Below are positions 52,535 through 63,001 of a stretch of DNA of 64,000 nucleotides, one piece after another. Where the stretch lies: contig NZ_LR732525.1 of NCBI RefSeq assembly GCF_902506425.1, positions 20,371 to 84,370 on the forward strand, given 5' to 3'. The translations under genes were made by a program, and so were the position numbers. The DNA comes from Novosphingobium sp. 9U. Lineage in GTDB: Bacteria > Pseudomonadota > Alphaproteobacteria > Sphingomonadales > Sphingomonadaceae. The stretch's first letter is position 1. Each line of letters begins with the position of its first letter. The notes below the pieces were generated by a model. The model saw nothing but the letters and a program-made list of their open reading frames with translations. It had not been told where the DNA came from and searched no databases.

Positions 52535-53144
52535 GCCCGGCGTTCCTGGTATCTTTGCGTTGGTAGATTAGTTATCTCGTACCAAGCGCCGGATGGGCAC
52601 CGGCCGACAGTCAGCGGCCGCGTGACGTGGCAACGCGATCAAGTGCAAAGCTACCAGGGATCTAGTCACTACCAGGGATCTAGTCACAGGCATCGCATTG
52701 TCAGAGTGCAGGCAAAGCCCCAAACGGCGGTGGCGTACTCGGCAAGACCCCTGCTCGAGTGCGTATCGCTGCCATCATCGACCTCGCGAGAAGCCATCGA
52801 TTGGTCGGCGATGGCAGCGTTTCGCAACCTGCCTTGTCAGCTTTGTCAGATTGAGTGCAGCAGCTGGTAAGCCAGGAAGGCTGGTGAATGCCGCGCGGTC
52901 ACAAGCCAGCTAGCCCGCTTTAGTGCTTTAACCAATCGCCGAAGGTGATGCGGCTAATGGTGCTTATGTACCTGCGTTTTCGGCTCAACCCCTGGAACGT
53001 TGTCCATTCTTGCTGTTTGCACATTGGCAATGGCGCGAGCGGTGCGCGCGTCTGTCGTACTGCTCGCTGACGCGTTCACTGCTCGTGGTGGGCCGAAGGG
53101 GGGCGTGCTAGCAAGCCTCTACCCCTGCCGAGATCGTTGCAGTC
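52535..53144. other. About 610-bp region without a gene, upstream of rpiA
   Basis: Between the broken end of the MFS gene and the rpiA start. Frames are short and of unnatural composition. It contains the 18-bp tandem duplication at 52651-52686 and presumably the promoter for rpiA near its right end. No mobile-element genes are visible. Confidence 0.55.
52651..52686. repeat. 18-bp tandem duplication
   Basis: CTACCAGGGATCTAGTCA occurs twice head to tail without change. It lies about 120 bp from the truncation point of the MFS gene and may be a replication-slippage or excision scar. Confidence 0.8.
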
Positions 53145-53834
53145 ATGGTAAAGCAGCCCGAGTTCGAAGTTCAGAAGCGTGCTGCAGCGAGTGCCGCGGT
53201 TGCTGAGATTACAGATGGCATGCTGATCGGCCTGGGGACGGGGAGCACGGCAGCATATGCGGTCTCCGAAGTCGCGCGCCGGGTTCGAGACGGTCTGGCG
53301 ATCCGTGCAGTCGCGACATCGAAGGCGACAGCGCACGCGGCCATGTTGGCCGGCATTGAAGTCGTCGAACTCCAGGACTTCGATCGGATCGATCTCGCGA
53401 TCGATGGCGTCGACGAGATCGACGGACAGCTACGCGCCATCAAAGGCGGTGGTGGCGCTATGCTGCAAGAGAAGATCGTGGCCGACGCCGCCGACCGGAT
53501 GATTGCCATCGCCGATGCGTCGAAGCGCGTGCGACAAATCGGTGCACGGCCGGTTCCTGTGGAAGTGCTGCCGATGGCGCAAGCCCTGGCGCTGCGACGT
53601 GCAGGCGAACTCGGCGCGCGGGCCGTCTTGCGGTGCAAGGAAGCGCTGCCGTTTCGCACCGACCAAGGCAATCTGATCATCGACTGCCACTTCGCCGTGA
53701 TTAATGATCCGGCCAATCTTGCCGACCGACTCGCCCGCATCCCTGGGGTGCTGGGCCATGGCTTGTTCCTCAGCGAGATCGACACGATCTATGTTGGGGT
53801 GGCCGGCGGTGTCGAGCGCTGCGACCGGCCGTAA
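53145..53834 (+). CDS. rpiA: Ribose-5-phosphate isomerase A
   Basis: Protein of 229 aa. Motifs GLGTGSTA (phosphate loop), ATSKATAH, IDGVDEID (catalytic Asp region) and KGGGGAMLQEK (catalytic Glu/Lys) are those of RpiA. It interconverts ribose-5-phosphate and ribulose-5-phosphate. ATG 53145. The transketolase gene follows by 81 nt with its own GAGGAC upstream, so rpiA may head the pentose phosphate operon. Confidence 0.93.
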   Translation: MVKQPEFEVQKRAAASAAVAEITDGMLIGLGTGSTAAYAVSEVARRVRDGLAIRAVATSKATAHAAMLAGIEVVELQDFDRIDLAIDGVDEIDGQLRAIKGGGGAMLQEKIVADAADRMIAIADASKRVRQIGARPVPVEVLPMAQALALRRAGELGARAVLRCKEALPFRTDQGNLIIDCHFAVINDPANLADRLARIPGVLGHGLFLSEIDTIYVGVAGGVERCDRP

Positions 53835-53915
53835 ATAAACTGCGGCGGGGCATATCGCACTGCGGCATCCTTCCCCGTCCTCCGTCGTTTCAGGCACAAA
53901 CCGCCGAGGACTTCC

Positions 53916-56003
53916 ATGACCGCTACGACCGCTTCGACCGACGCCGTCCACGAGGACGGCTCTCCGGATCGCCTCGCCATCGACACTATTCGCACTCTCG
54001 CCATGGATGCGGTGCAGAAGGCCAACTCGGGTCATCCAGGCACGCCCATGGCGCTGGCGCCCGTCGCGTACACGTTGTGGAAGGACTTCATCCGCTACGA
54101 TCCGGCCGCACCCGACTGGCCCAACCGCGACCGCTTCGTGCTCTCCGTCGGCCACGCCTCGATGCTGCTCTACGCGGTGCTGCACCTCGCCAGCGTCGAG
54201 GAGATCGATGCTGACGGCAACAAGACCGGTGAGCCTGCCGTCAGCCTCAGCGACATCGAGCAGTTCCGCCAGCTGAGCTCGAAGACGCCAGGCCATCCCG
54301 AATACCGCATGACCACTGGTGTCGAGACGACCACCGGGCCGCTGGGCCAGGGTTGCGGCAACTCGGTCGGTATGGCGATTGCGGAGCGGGCGCTGGCTTC
54401 ACGGTTCAACCGGGACGGCTTCGACTTGTTCGACCACGACGTCTACGTTCTGTGCGGCGACGGCGACATGATGGAAGGCGTCTCGGCCGAGGCAGCTTCG
54501 GTCGCCGGGCACCTGAAGCTGTCGAACTTGTGCTGGGTCTACGACAGCAACCACATCACTATCGAAGGCGGCACCGACATCGCCTTCACCGAAGACGTCG
54601 GCAAGCGCTTCGAGGCGTACGGATGGAACGTCATCCACGTCGACGACGCCAACGACACCGCCGCGTTCGGCAAGGCGATCGAGACATTCCGCGCCACCGA
54701 CGACCGCCCGACCTTCATCGTCGTCCACTCGGTGATCGGCTGGGGCTCTCCCCGAGCCGGCAGCGAAAAGGCGCATGGCGAGGCGCTGGGCGAGGACAAC
54801 GTGCGCGCAACCAAGAAGGCGTACGGCTGGCCCGAGGACAAGCAGTTCTACGTGCCCGATGGCGTCAAGGAGCACTTCACCCAAGCCGTAGCCGGGCGCG
54901 GCAAGCCGCTGCGCGAAGAATGGGAAGCGACGTTCGAGCGCTATCGCCAGAGCTTTCCTGAGCAGGCCGCCGAACTCGACCTGCTGCGCCGCGGCAAGCT
55001 GCCCGACGGCTGGCAGGCCGAGATCCCGACGTTCCCCGCCGATGCGAAGGGCCTCGCCTCGCGAGATAGCGGCGGGAAGGTGCTGAACGCCATCGCCCCG
55101 CACGTGCCCATGCTGATGGGCGGCGCCGCCGACCTCGCGCCGTCGACCAAGACCAACCTTACGTTCCAGGGCGCGGGCTCGTTCGAGCCGAACGACTACT
55201 CGGGCCGCAACTTCCACTTCGGCGTGCGCGAGCATGCGATGGGGTCGATCGCCAACGGCATGGCGCTGTCGTATTTGCGTTCTTACACCGGCACCTTCCT
55301 CGTCTTCGCCGACTACATGCGCGCGCCGATCCGCCTCGCCGCGATCATGGAGTTGCCGGTGGTCTTCGTGTTCACCCACGACTCTATCGGTGTCGGCGAG
55401 GACGGGCCCACTCACCAGCCGATCGAGCACTTAGCCACGCTGCGGGCGATCCCGGGGCTGGACACGATCCGGCCGGGCGATGCCAACGAAGTCGCCGCCG
55501 CGTGGAAGGTCGCGCTCAGCCATACCCACGAGCCGACCGCACTGATCTTCTCGCGCCAGGCGATCGCCACTCTGGACCGCGAGAAGTACGCCTCCGCTGA
55601 TGGCTTGGAGAAGGGCGGCTACGTCCTGGGCGATTGCGAGGGCACGCCCGAGATCATCCTGATCGGCACCGGTAGCGAACTGCCGATGGTGGTCGCCGCG
55701 CACGAGAAATTGACGGCAGAAGGTGTCAAATCGCGCGTCGTCTCGCTGCCGAGTTGGTACTTGTTTGAAAAGCAGGACAAGGCCTACCATGAAGTGGTGT
55801 TCCCCAACGCAGTACGCGCGCGCCTGGCGGTCGAGCAGGCCGGCTCGATGGGCTGGGATCGCTACGTCGGGCATGACGGCGGCACGATCACCATGAGCAC
55901 CTTCGGCGCGTCCGCCCCGCTCGCCAAGCTTCAGGAAAAGTTCGGCTTCACCGTCGACAACATCTGCGCCGTCGCGCGCAAGCTCATCGAGAACAACGCA
56001 TGA
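53916..56003 (+). CDS. tkt: Transketolase
   Basis: Protein of 695 aa. The thiamine diphosphate motif is GDGDMMEGVS...NHITIEG, with SGHPGTPMAL near the N-terminus (catalytic His region) and the pyrimidine domain RNFHFGVREHAMG and HDSIGVGEDGPTHQP. It transfers two-carbon ketol units in the pentose phosphate pathway. ATG 53916 has GAGGAC upstream. Its stop overlaps the tal-pgi start by 4 nt, so expression is coupled. Confidence 0.96.
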   Translation: MTATTASTDAVHEDGSPDRLAIDTIRTLAMDAVQKANSGHPGTPMALAPVAYTLWKDFIRYDPAAPDWPNRDRFVLSVGHASMLLYAVLHLASVEEIDADGNKTGEPAVSLSDIEQFRQLSSKTPGHPEYRMTTGVETTTGPLGQGCGNSVGMAIAERALASRFNRDGFDLFDHDVYVLCGDGDMMEGVSAEAASVAGHLKLSNLCWVYDSNHITIEGGTDIAFTEDVGKRFEAYGWNVIHVDDANDTAAFGKAIETFRATDDRPTFIVVHSVIGWGSPRAGSEKAHGEALGEDNVRATKKAYGWPEDKQFYVPDGVKEHFTQAVAGRGKPLREEWEATFERYRQSFPEQAAELDLLRRGKLPDGWQAEIPTFPADAKGLASRDSGGKVLNAIAPHVPMLMGGAADLAPSTKTNLTFQGAGSFEPNDYSGRNFHFGVREHAMGSIANGMALSYLRSYTGTFLVFADYMRAPIRLAAIMELPVVFVFTHDSIGVGEDGPTHQPIEHLATLRAIPGLDTIRPGDANEVAAAWKVALSHTHEPTALIFSRQAIATLDREKYASADGLEKGGYVLGDCEGTPEIILIGTGSELPMVVAAHEKLTAEGVKSRVVSLPSWYLFEKQDKAYHEVVFPNAVRARLAVEQAGSMGWDRYVGHDGGTITMSTFGASAPLAKLQEKFGFTVDNICAVARKLIENNA

Positions 56004-58804
56004 CCAGCCGTCTCAAGCAGCTATCGGATCTCGGCCAGGCGCCGTGGCTCGACTTCGTCGATCGCAAGTTCCTGGCCGATGGTGGCCTGAGGAAGCTGAT
56101 CGCGGAGGACGGCGCCACCGGCGTCACTTCCAACCCGTCGATCTTCGAAAAGGCGATGGGGCATGGCGAAGCCTATGACGCGGGCTTCACCGAGTTCCTC
56201 GGCAAGGCGGATGCCTCGGTCGCGAACACTTACGAGCATGAGGCGATTGCCGACATCAAGGCGGCGGCCGCCGACTTGCGGCCGGTCTACGACCGGCTGG
56301 ACGGGCGCGACGGCTACGTCAGCCTTGAAGTCTCACCCTATCTGGCCAACGGCACGCAGGAGACGGTCGAGGAAGCGCGCCGCCTGTGGCAAGCGGTCGC
56401 CGAGCCGAACCTGATGGTCAAGGTGCCGGGCACCGAGGCTGGCGTCCCGGCGATCCGCACGCTGATCGAGGACGGGCTGAACATCAACGTCACGCTGCTG
56501 TTTTCGCTTCACGCCTATCAGCAAGTCGCCGAGGCTTACGTCGCCGGGCTCGAGGCGCGGGTGAAGAAGGGCGAGCCGATCGACCGCATCGCCAGCGTGG
56601 CGAGCTTCTTCGTCAGCCGCATAGATGCCGAGATCGACAAGGCCATCGACAAGCGGGTCGCAGCCGGAGACGCCGAGAGCGAGGCGCTGAAGGCCGTGCG
56701 CGGCAAGGTCGCCATCGCCAACGCCAAGCTCGCCTACGTCTGGTACCAGGAGCTGATCGCGTCCGATCGCTGGCAGGCGCTCGCGGCCAAAGGCGCGATG
56801 CCGCAGCGGCTGCTCTGGGCCTCTACTGGCGTCAAGGACCCAAACTATCCCGACACGCTCTACATCGACACGTTGATCGGGCCCGACACGGTCAACACGA
56901 TGCCGCCCAAGACCATGGACGCCTTTCGCGACCATGGCACCGTGCACCAGACCCTGACCGAGAACATCGACGAGGCGCGGCATGTGCTGGACGAGGCCGA
57001 GCGCCTCGGCCTCAAGCTGGGGGATGTCACCACCGGGCTGGTCAAGGCGGGTGTCACGCTGTTCGCCGATGCCGCTGATACGCTGCTCGGGGCCGTCGCT
57101 GAAAAGCGCGCGACGTTCCTCGGCGAGCGGCTGAACGGCATGGGCGCCACTCTGCCCCAAGCTTTGCAGGACGCTGTCGACAAGCGGCTGGAGCAGGCGC
57201 GAGCCGAGGCGTGGTCGCGCCGATTGGCGCAGGGCGACGCTTCGCTGTGGACCGGCAAGGACGAGGGCAAGTGGCTGGGCTGGATCGCTGCTGCCAAGGG
57301 CGAGCAGGTCGATCCCGCAGCGCTGAAGACGCTTGCCGGCGAGGCGCGCAAGTTCAAGGATGCGGTGCTGCTCGGCATGGGAGGCTCCAGCCTAGGACCC
57401 GAAGTGATCGCGCTGATCCTCGGCTCGGAGGAGGGTGGCCCCAAGCTGCACGTGCTCGATACCACCGATCCGGGCCAGATTGGTACCGTGCTTGCCGCGA
57501 TCGATCCCACGGAGACGCTGTTCATCGTCTCGTCGAAGTCCGGCTCGACCCTGGAGCCCGAACTGCTGCGCGCGTTCTTCTGGGACAAGTCAGGCGGGCA
57601 GGGCAGCCACTTTGTTGCCGTGACCGATCCCGGCTCCAAGCTGGAGGCGACCGCCAGGCAGGACGGCTTCGCGCATGTCTTCCCGGGCGATCCGGCAATC
57701 GGAGGCCGCTACTCGGTGCTCTCTGCGTTCGGCATGGTGCCAGCTGCGGCGATGGGCATCGACGTTCCCGCATTCTACGAGTCTGTCGCGCCGATGGTGT
57801 TCTCGTGCGGAGCGGACGCCCCGCCCGCGCACAATCCCGGCGTGAAGCTGGGCGTCATCATCGGCGAGGCGGCGGTCTCCGGTCGCGACAAGCTGACGAT
57901 CTTGCCGTCCAAGAGCCTGGTGCCGTTCGGCGCCTGGCTGGAGCAGCTGCTGGCGGAGTCCACGGGCAAGCAGGGCAAGGGCATCGTGCCGGTCGACCTG
58001 GAGCCGCTCGGGAAGCCCGAGAGCTACGGCCAGGACCGGCTGTTCGTGCACTTCCACCTGGAAGGCGACGAGGACGTCGAATTGGAAGCCGGCCTCAAGG
58101 CGCTGACCGATGCCGGCCAACCGCTGGTGACGATCAAGGTGGCCAAACCCGAACTGATCGGCCAGGAGTTCTACCGCTGGGAAGTCGCCACCGCGATCGC
58201 CGGCGCAGTGATCGGCATCGACCCCTTCGACCAGCCCGACGTCGAGGACGCCAAGGTCGCCACGCGCAAGCTGGTCGACGCCTATGAGGCGAGCGGCACG
58301 CTGGAGCCGGAAACCGCCGCGGCCGAGACCGACGACTTTGCCGTGTTCGTCGCCAAGGGCGAGAGCGCATCTGGCAACGCTGCGGACCTGCTGCGCCGGC
58401 ACTTCGCCAATCTCTCGACCGGTCACTACTCCGGCTTCCTCGCTTACATCGAGCGCGACGAGGAAGACGCCGCAGCCATCGCGGCGATGCGCACCGCCGT
58501 ACGCGACGCCAAGAAGGTCGCGACCGTCGCCGGCTTCGGCCCGCGCTTCCTGCACTCGACCGGGCAGGCCTACAAGGGTGGCCCAGCGACTGGTGCCTTC
58601 CTCACGATCACCCGCGATCCCGATCCGGACCTTGCCGTGCCCGGCCGCGAGGCCAGCTTCGGCACCGTCCAGATCGCCCAAGCTCGCGGCGACACCGACG
58701 TACTCGCCAGCCGCGGCCAGCGCGTGCTGCGGGTCCACTTGAAGCAGGGCGGAGCCGGCCTGGCCGCTCTCCAAGCCGCCGTCCTCGCCGCCGTTCAGAA
58801 CTGA
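56000..58804 (+). CDS. Transaldolase/glucose-6-phosphate isomerase fusion
   Basis: Bifunctional protein of 934 aa. Residues 1 to about 370 are transaldolase: [13 protein letters not shown], and Schiff-base Lys141 in [12 protein letters not shown]. From about 385 to the end is a phosphoglucose isomerase domain with [13 protein letters not shown] and [11 protein letters not shown], followed by a C-terminal extension. It joins sedoheptulose/erythrose chemistry to fructose-6-phosphate/glucose-6-phosphate interconversion in one chain, so carbon can cycle back to glucose-6-phosphate. ATGA overlap with tkt; gnd follows after 11 nt. Confidence 0.95.
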   Translation: MTSRLKQLSDLGQAPWLDFVDRKFLADGGLRKLIAEDGATGVTSNPSIFEKAMGHGEAYDAGFTEFLGKADASVANTYEHEAIADIKAAAADLRPVYDRLDGRDGYVSLEVSPYLANGTQETVEEARRLWQAVAEPNLMVKVPGTEAGVPAIRTLIEDGLNINVTLLFSLHAYQQVAEAYVAGLEARVKKGEPIDRIASVASFFVSRIDAEIDKAIDKRVAAGDAESEALKAVRGKVAIANAKLAYVWYQELIASDRWQALAAKGAMPQRLLWASTGVKDPNYPDTLYIDTLIGPDTVNTMPPKTMDAFRDHGTVHQTLTENIDEARHVLDEAERLGLKLGDVTTGLVKAGVTLFADAADTLLGAVAEKRATFLGERLNGMGATLPQALQDAVDKRLEQARAEAWSRRLAQGDASLWTGKDEGKWLGWIAAAKGEQVDPAALKTLAGEARKFKDAVLLGMGGSSLGPEVIALILGSEEGGPKLHVLDTTDPGQIGTVLAAIDPTETLFIVSSKSGSTLEPELLRAFFWDKSGGQGSHFVAVTDPGSKLEATARQDGFAHVFPGDPAIGGRYSVLSAFGMVPAAAMGIDVPAFYESVAPMVFSCGADAPPAHNPGVKLGVIIGEAAVSGRDKLTILPSKSLVPFGAWLEQLLAESTGKQGKGIVPVDLEPLGKPESYGQDRLFVHFHLEGDEDVELEAGLKALTDAGQPLVTIKVAKPELIGQEFYRWEVATAIAGAVIGIDPFDQPDVEDAKVATRKLVDAYEASGTLEPETAAAETDDFAVFVAKGESASGNAADLLRRHFANLSTGHYSGFLAYIERDEEDAAAIAAMRTAVRDAKKVATVAGFGPRFLHSTGQAYKGGPATGAFLTITRDPDPDLAVPGREASFGTVQIAQARGDTDVLASRGQRVLRVHLKQGGAGLAALQAAVLAAVQN

Positions 58805-58815
58805 AGGAATTTTCG

Positions 58816-59799
58816 ATGCGTCTAGCCATGATCGGCCTCGGCCGGATGGGAGCCAATATCGCGCGCCGCCTGATGCGCGGCGGACACGAGATCGTCGCGT
58901 ACGACCGCAATGAGCCTGCGGTCGCGGCTCTCACCGCCGAAGGCGCCACGGGGGCGACCTCGCTGGAGGACATCGCGGCCAAGCTGCAGTCCCCGCGCAT
59001 CTTCTGGGTCATGCTCCCCGCCGGCGCGCCGACGGAAAGTACGATCGAGGCGTTGGCCAAGCTGTCCGGACCCGGCGACATCATCATTGATGGCGGCAAC
59101 ACCTTCTACAAGGACGACATCCGCCGCGCCGCAGCCTTACGCGACAAGCAGCTCAAGTATGTCGACGTCGGCACCTCGGGCGGCGTGTGGGGCTTGGAGC
59201 GCGGCTATTGCATGATGATCGGGGGCGACAAGGAGACGGTCGACCTGCTGGATCCGATCTTCGACAGCCTGGCGCCCGGCTACGGCACAATCCCGCGCAC
59301 GCCCGACCGCATCGACTCCGACGAGGACCCCCGCGCCGAGAAGGGCTACATCCACGCCGGACCTGCGGGCGCCGGGCACTTCGTCAAGATGGTGCACAAC
59401 GGCATCGAGTACGGGCTGATGCAGGCCTATGCCGAGGGCTTCGACATCCTCAAGGGTAAGGCGTCCGACAAGCTCGCGCCAGAGGAGCGCTTCGACATCA
59501 ACCTGACCGACGTCGCCGAAGTCTGGCGTCGCGGCAGCGTGATCTCGTCCTGGCTGCTCGACCTCAGTGCCGCTGCGCTCGCCAAGGATCATCACCTCGA
59601 TGCCTACACCGGCCGCGTGTCCGACAGCGGCGAGGGGCAGTGGACAATCGATGCCGCGATGGAAGAGGCGGTGCCCGCCTACGTCCTGAGCGCCGCCTTG
59701 TTCGCGCGCTATCGCAGCCGTGTCGACACCACGTTCGGCGACAAGCTGCTCTCGGCCATGCGCTACGGTTTCGGCGGTCACGTCGAACTGCCGCAATGA
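58816..59799 (+). CDS. gnd: 6-phosphogluconate dehydrogenase, decarboxylating (short GndA type)
   Basis: Protein of 327 aa, the short class rather than the 470-aa enteric type. GLGRMGANI is the dinucleotide loop; Asp in YDRNEP after beta-2 suggests NAD preference. GTSGGVWGL and [13 protein letters not shown] hold the substrate-binding and catalytic Lys region. It oxidises 6-phosphogluconate to ribulose-5-phosphate and CO2. ATG 58816; its stop overlaps zwf by 4 nt. Confidence 0.93.
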   Translation: MRLAMIGLGRMGANIARRLMRGGHEIVAYDRNEPAVAALTAEGATGATSLEDIAAKLQSPRIFWVMLPAGAPTESTIEALAKLSGPGDIIIDGGNTFYKDDIRRAAALRDKQLKYVDVGTSGGVWGLERGYCMMIGGDKETVDLLDPIFDSLAPGYGTIPRTPDRIDSDEDPRAEKGYIHAGPAGAGHFVKMVHNGIEYGLMQAYAEGFDILKGKASDKLAPEERFDINLTDVAEVWRRGSVISSWLLDLSAAALAKDHHLDAYTGRVSDSGEGQWTIDAAMEEAVPAYVLSAALFARYRSRVDTTFGDKLLSAMRYGFGGHVELPQ

Positions 59800-61223
59800 G
59801 CGATGCAGAGACGGCGCCGCCCGCCACTCTCGTCATCTTCGGCGCGCTGGGTGACCTGACCAAGCGGCTTCTGGTGCCGGCGCTGGCGAACCTCCAGCGC
59901 GAGGGGCTGCTGGCGGACGACACCACGCTGCTGGGCGTCAGCTATCACGACAGCGATGATGCGCAGCTGGTCGACGTTCTGGACGAGTTCGTGGAGAACG
60001 ATGCCGGCTGGGACGCGCTGAAGCCGAAGGTGCATTATCTGAAGGGCGATTTCACCGATCCGGCCGCGTATCAGGCGATTGCCGACAAGGTGAAGGGCAA
60101 TGCCGTCTTCTATTTGGCCACGGCGCCGGGCTTCTTCGGCACGATCGTCGACCGGTTGGGCGAAGCGGGCTTGCTCGACCAGAAGGACGGCTTTCGCCGG
60201 GTCGTGATCGAAAAGCCGTTCGGCACCGATCTCGCCTCCGCGCAGGCGCTGAACAAGCAGATCCTGGCGCGGGGCGGGGAGGACCAGTTCTACCGGATCG
60301 ACCATTTCTTGGGAAAAGAGACGGTGCAGAACATCATGGTCGCGCGGTTCGGCAACGCCTTGCTCGAGGCCGTGTGGAACAACCGCTACGTCGACCACGT
60401 GCAGATTACCGCCGCTGAAACGGTGACGGTCGGCACGCGGGGCAAGTTCTACGACGCTACCGGCGCGCTGCGCGACATGGTGCCCAATCACTTGTTCCAG
60501 CTGCTGGCGATGATCGGCATGGAGCCGCCCAATAGCTCGGACGCAGAAGCGATCCGCACCGAGAAGGCCAAGCTGATCGCTGCCGTCCGCCCAATCGCGC
60601 CCGAGGACGCCGCTCGCGGTCGCTACCAGGCCGGCACGATTGGCGACGAGACCGTGCCGGCGTATCGCGAGGAGAGCGACGTTGCGCCCGACAGCCGCAC
60701 CGAGACGTATGTCGCACTCAAGCTCGCGGTCGAGACCTGGCGATGGACCGGCGTGCCGTTCTACTTGCGCACCGGCAAGGGCCTGACCGCGCGCGACACC
60801 GAGATCGTGGTGCAGTTCCGCGAGGTGCCGGTGGCGCTGTTCCCACGCGACGACGCGCTGCCGCCCAACCGGCTGGTGCTGCAGATCCAGCCTCAGGAGG
60901 GCATCTCGCTCGCCTTCGTGGCGAAGAAGCCCGGGCCGCTGATGGAGACCGCGCCGGTCTCGATGGATTTCCGCTATGCCGACGCATTCGAGATGGGACA
61001 CCGCACCGGCTACGAGACGCTGCTGTACGACGTCCTGATCGGCGACCAGACCCTGTTCCAGCGCGCCGACCAGATTGAAGGCGGCTGGCGCGCGGTGCAG
61101 CCGGTGCTCGATGCCTGGGCGGCGGAGGGCGAACCGGAAGGCTACGCCGCCGGCAGCGCGGGTCCGGCGAGCGCCGACGCCTTGCTGGAGCGTGATGCCA
61201 GAGCCTGGCACGCGCTGTCATGA
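59796..61223 (+). CDS. zwf: Glucose-6-phosphate 1-dehydrogenase
   Basis: Protein of 475 aa. The nucleotide motif is [10 protein letters not shown], a variant of the usual [23 protein letters not shown] holds the substrate-binding Lys and catalytic His, and VIEKPFG is the conserved loop. It makes 6-phosphogluconolactone, the entry to the pentose phosphate and Entner-Doudoroff routes. ATG 59796 overlaps gnd. No 6-phosphogluconolactonase gene is in this operon. It overlaps the HAD gene by 4 nt. Confidence 0.95.
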   Translation: MSDAETAPPATLVIFGALGDLTKRLLVPALANLQREGLLADDTTLLGVSYHDSDDAQLVDVLDEFVENDAGWDALKPKVHYLKGDFTDPAAYQAIADKVKGNAVFYLATAPGFFGTIVDRLGEAGLLDQKDGFRRVVIEKPFGTDLASAQALNKQILARGGEDQFYRIDHFLGKETVQNIMVARFGNALLEAVWNNRYVDHVQITAAETVTVGTRGKFYDATGALRDMVPNHLFQLLAMIGMEPPNSSDAEAIRTEKAKLIAAVRPIAPEDAARGRYQAGTIGDETVPAYREESDVAPDSRTETYVALKLAVETWRWTGVPFYLRTGKGLTARDTEIVVQFREVPVALFPRDDALPPNRLVLQIQPQEGISLAFVAKKPGPLMETAPVSMDFRYADAFEMGHRTGYETLLYDVLIGDQTLFQRADQIEGGWRAVQPVLDAWAAEGEPEGYAAGSAGPASADALLERDARAWHALS

Positions 61224-62032
61224 CCGTGCGCCTCATCGTCTCCGACATCGACGGCACGCTCGTCCGCCATGACAAGACGCTCAGCGACGGCGTCGTCGCT
61301 GCGGTGGGGCGGGCGCAGGCGGCAGGTCTCGCCTTCAGCCTCATCAGCGCGCGGCCGCCCTCGGGTATGCTGTGGATCGCGCAGAAGCTGGGTCTCACTG
61401 CGCCTATCGGCGCGTTCAACGGCGGCACGATCGTCCAGCCCGACGGCGCCGTGGTCACCGCCGAGCACATCGATCCCGATATTGCCGCGCGCGTGCTGAC
61501 ACTCATCGACCAGCCCGGCGTGACACCCTGGCTGTTCGCGGACGGCAAGTGGTACGCCCAGACGACCGAGAACCAGTACGTTCCCCGCGAGCGGCTCGCG
61601 GCCAATCAGGAACCGGTGATCCGATCTGAGTTTGCCTCGCTCACGGCGCGCGCGGACAAGATCGTCGCGGTAAGCGACGATCACGACGGCTTGGCCGAGC
61701 TCGAAGCCAGGGTGGCGGGCGAACTGGGCGCCTCTGCCAACGTCGTGCGCTCGCAGCCCTACTACCTCGACGTGACCGCGCCAGGCGGCAACAAGGGCGC
61801 CGGTGTCACCGCGCTCGCGGCGGCTTATGGCGTCTCGCTGAGCGACCTCGCCGTGTTCGGTGACCAGAATAACGACTTGGCCATGTTCAAGGTGGCCGGG
61901 TATTCCGTTGCGATGGGACAAGCACCCGACAACGTGCGCGCCGCCGCCAGCGCAGTCGCAGCCTCCAACGAGGACGATGGCGTAGCCGATGCGATCGACC
62001 GCCTGGTGCTGCCACGGCTTACCGCGCGATGA
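61220..62032 (+). CDS. Cof-type HAD-IIB phosphatase
   Basis: Protein of 270 aa. Motif I is SDIDGTLV (nucleophile Asp), motif II SARPP, and motif IV GDQNNDLAMF, with a C2 cap between. Cof-like enzymes hydrolyse sugar phosphates and related metabolites. Its place between zwf and rpe, both through 4-nt overlaps, suggests it controls or cleans up a pentose phosphate intermediate; the substrate is unknown. Confidence 0.88.
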   Translation: MTVRLIVSDIDGTLVRHDKTLSDGVVAAVGRAQAAGLAFSLISARPPSGMLWIAQKLGLTAPIGAFNGGTIVQPDGAVVTAEHIDPDIAARVLTLIDQPGVTPWLFADGKWYAQTTENQYVPRERLAANQEPVIRSEFASLTARADKIVAVSDDHDGLAELEARVAGELGASANVVRSQPYYLDVTAPGGNKGAGVTALAAAYGVSLSDLAVFGDQNNDLAMFKVAGYSVAMGQAPDNVRAAASAVAASNEDDGVADAIDRLVLPRLTAR

Positions 62033-62712
62033 GCCGCCCGCTTCTGATCGCCCCCTCGGTGCTCGCAGCTGACTTCGGGCACCTGGCGGACGAGGTCCGG
62101 GCCGTCGAGCGCGCCGGTGCCGATTGGATCCACGTCGATATCATGGACGGGCGTTTCGTGCCGGAGATCTCTTTCGGTCCAGCGGTCGTGCGGGCGATCA
62201 AGCGCGCCGCAACCAGGCCGCTGAACGTGCACCTCATGGTGGTCGAGCCCGAACGCTCGCTCCAGGCCTATGCCGAGGCGGGCGCCGACCATCTGCTCGT
62301 CCAGGCTGAGCCAGGTTCCACCGTCCATCTCCACCGAGTCCTCAGCCAGGTGCGCGAACTCGGCAAGCGTCCGGGCGTGGTGATCGACCCGGCGACACCG
62401 CTCGCCTGGATCGAACACGTGCTGCATCTGGTCGACATCGTCCTGGTTATGACGGTGAATCCCGGCTTCGGTGGCCAAAAGTTCCTGCCCGAGATGCTGC
62501 CCAAGATCGCCTCCTTGCGTGCGTTGTGCGAGGAGCGGGGCCTCAATCCGCACATCGAAGTCGATGGCGGGCAGGACCCAGCGACGGTCGCTTCGGTGGT
62601 CCAGGCCGGAGCCGACGTCATCGTCGCGGGCACCGCCATCTTCGGCAAAGCGGATTATGCCGAGGCAGTCGATCAGATCCGCCGCAACGGCACCAAGCAA
62701 GGACGGTATTGA
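62029..62712 (+). CDS. rpe: Ribulose-phosphate 3-epimerase
   Basis: TIM-barrel enzyme of 227 aa. Motifs APSVLAADFGHL, WIHVDIMDGRFVP, VHLMV, MTVNPGFGGQKFL and HIEVDGG include the metal ligands (His, Asp) and phosphate loop. It interconverts ribulose-5-phosphate and xylulose-5-phosphate. ATG 62029 overlaps the HAD gene. It is the last gene of the operon; a small CGAAG/CTTCG hairpin just after it might help termination. Confidence 0.95.
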   Translation: MSRPLLIAPSVLAADFGHLADEVRAVERAGADWIHVDIMDGRFVPEISFGPAVVRAIKRAATRPLNVHLMVVEPERSLQAYAEAGADHLLVQAEPGSTVHLHRVLSQVRELGKRPGVVIDPATPLAWIEHVLHLVDIVLVMTVNPGFGGQKFLPEMLPKIASLRALCEERGLNPHIEVDGGQDPATVASVVQAGADVIVAGTAIFGKADYAEAVDQIRRNGTKQGRY

Positions 62713-63001
62713 GACGAAGTTTTGCTTCGGCGTTGTTCGTACCCTCGCAAAGCAAACAGCTTTCGCGGTGATTACTCCCAGCCGCAAAAAAGCGAGTCAT
62801 TTTACGCCTGCCCATGAGGTTCGCCGGCGATCAGCCTGGCCGCGGCGCGTGCACAGCACCTGCTTGCGGCCGCAACCTGCAGCTAGGCCAGCAGGTCTAG
62901 CACATTTGAACATGTCTCATTTCGTCCGACGATTATGGTCGATCGCTGCGCTCGCTTGTGCAAGGTTCGCATGAGCAAAGTAGGCAGAGGAGTAAGCGCA
63001 C

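Noticed and set aside
52651..52686. Possible CRISPR array
   Set aside because: Only two adjacent 18-bp units with no spacer between and no cas genes.
45964..53144. Genomic island integrated at tRNA-Ser
   Set aside because: No integrase and no second copy of the tRNA 3' end were found by eye; only broken genes support the idea.
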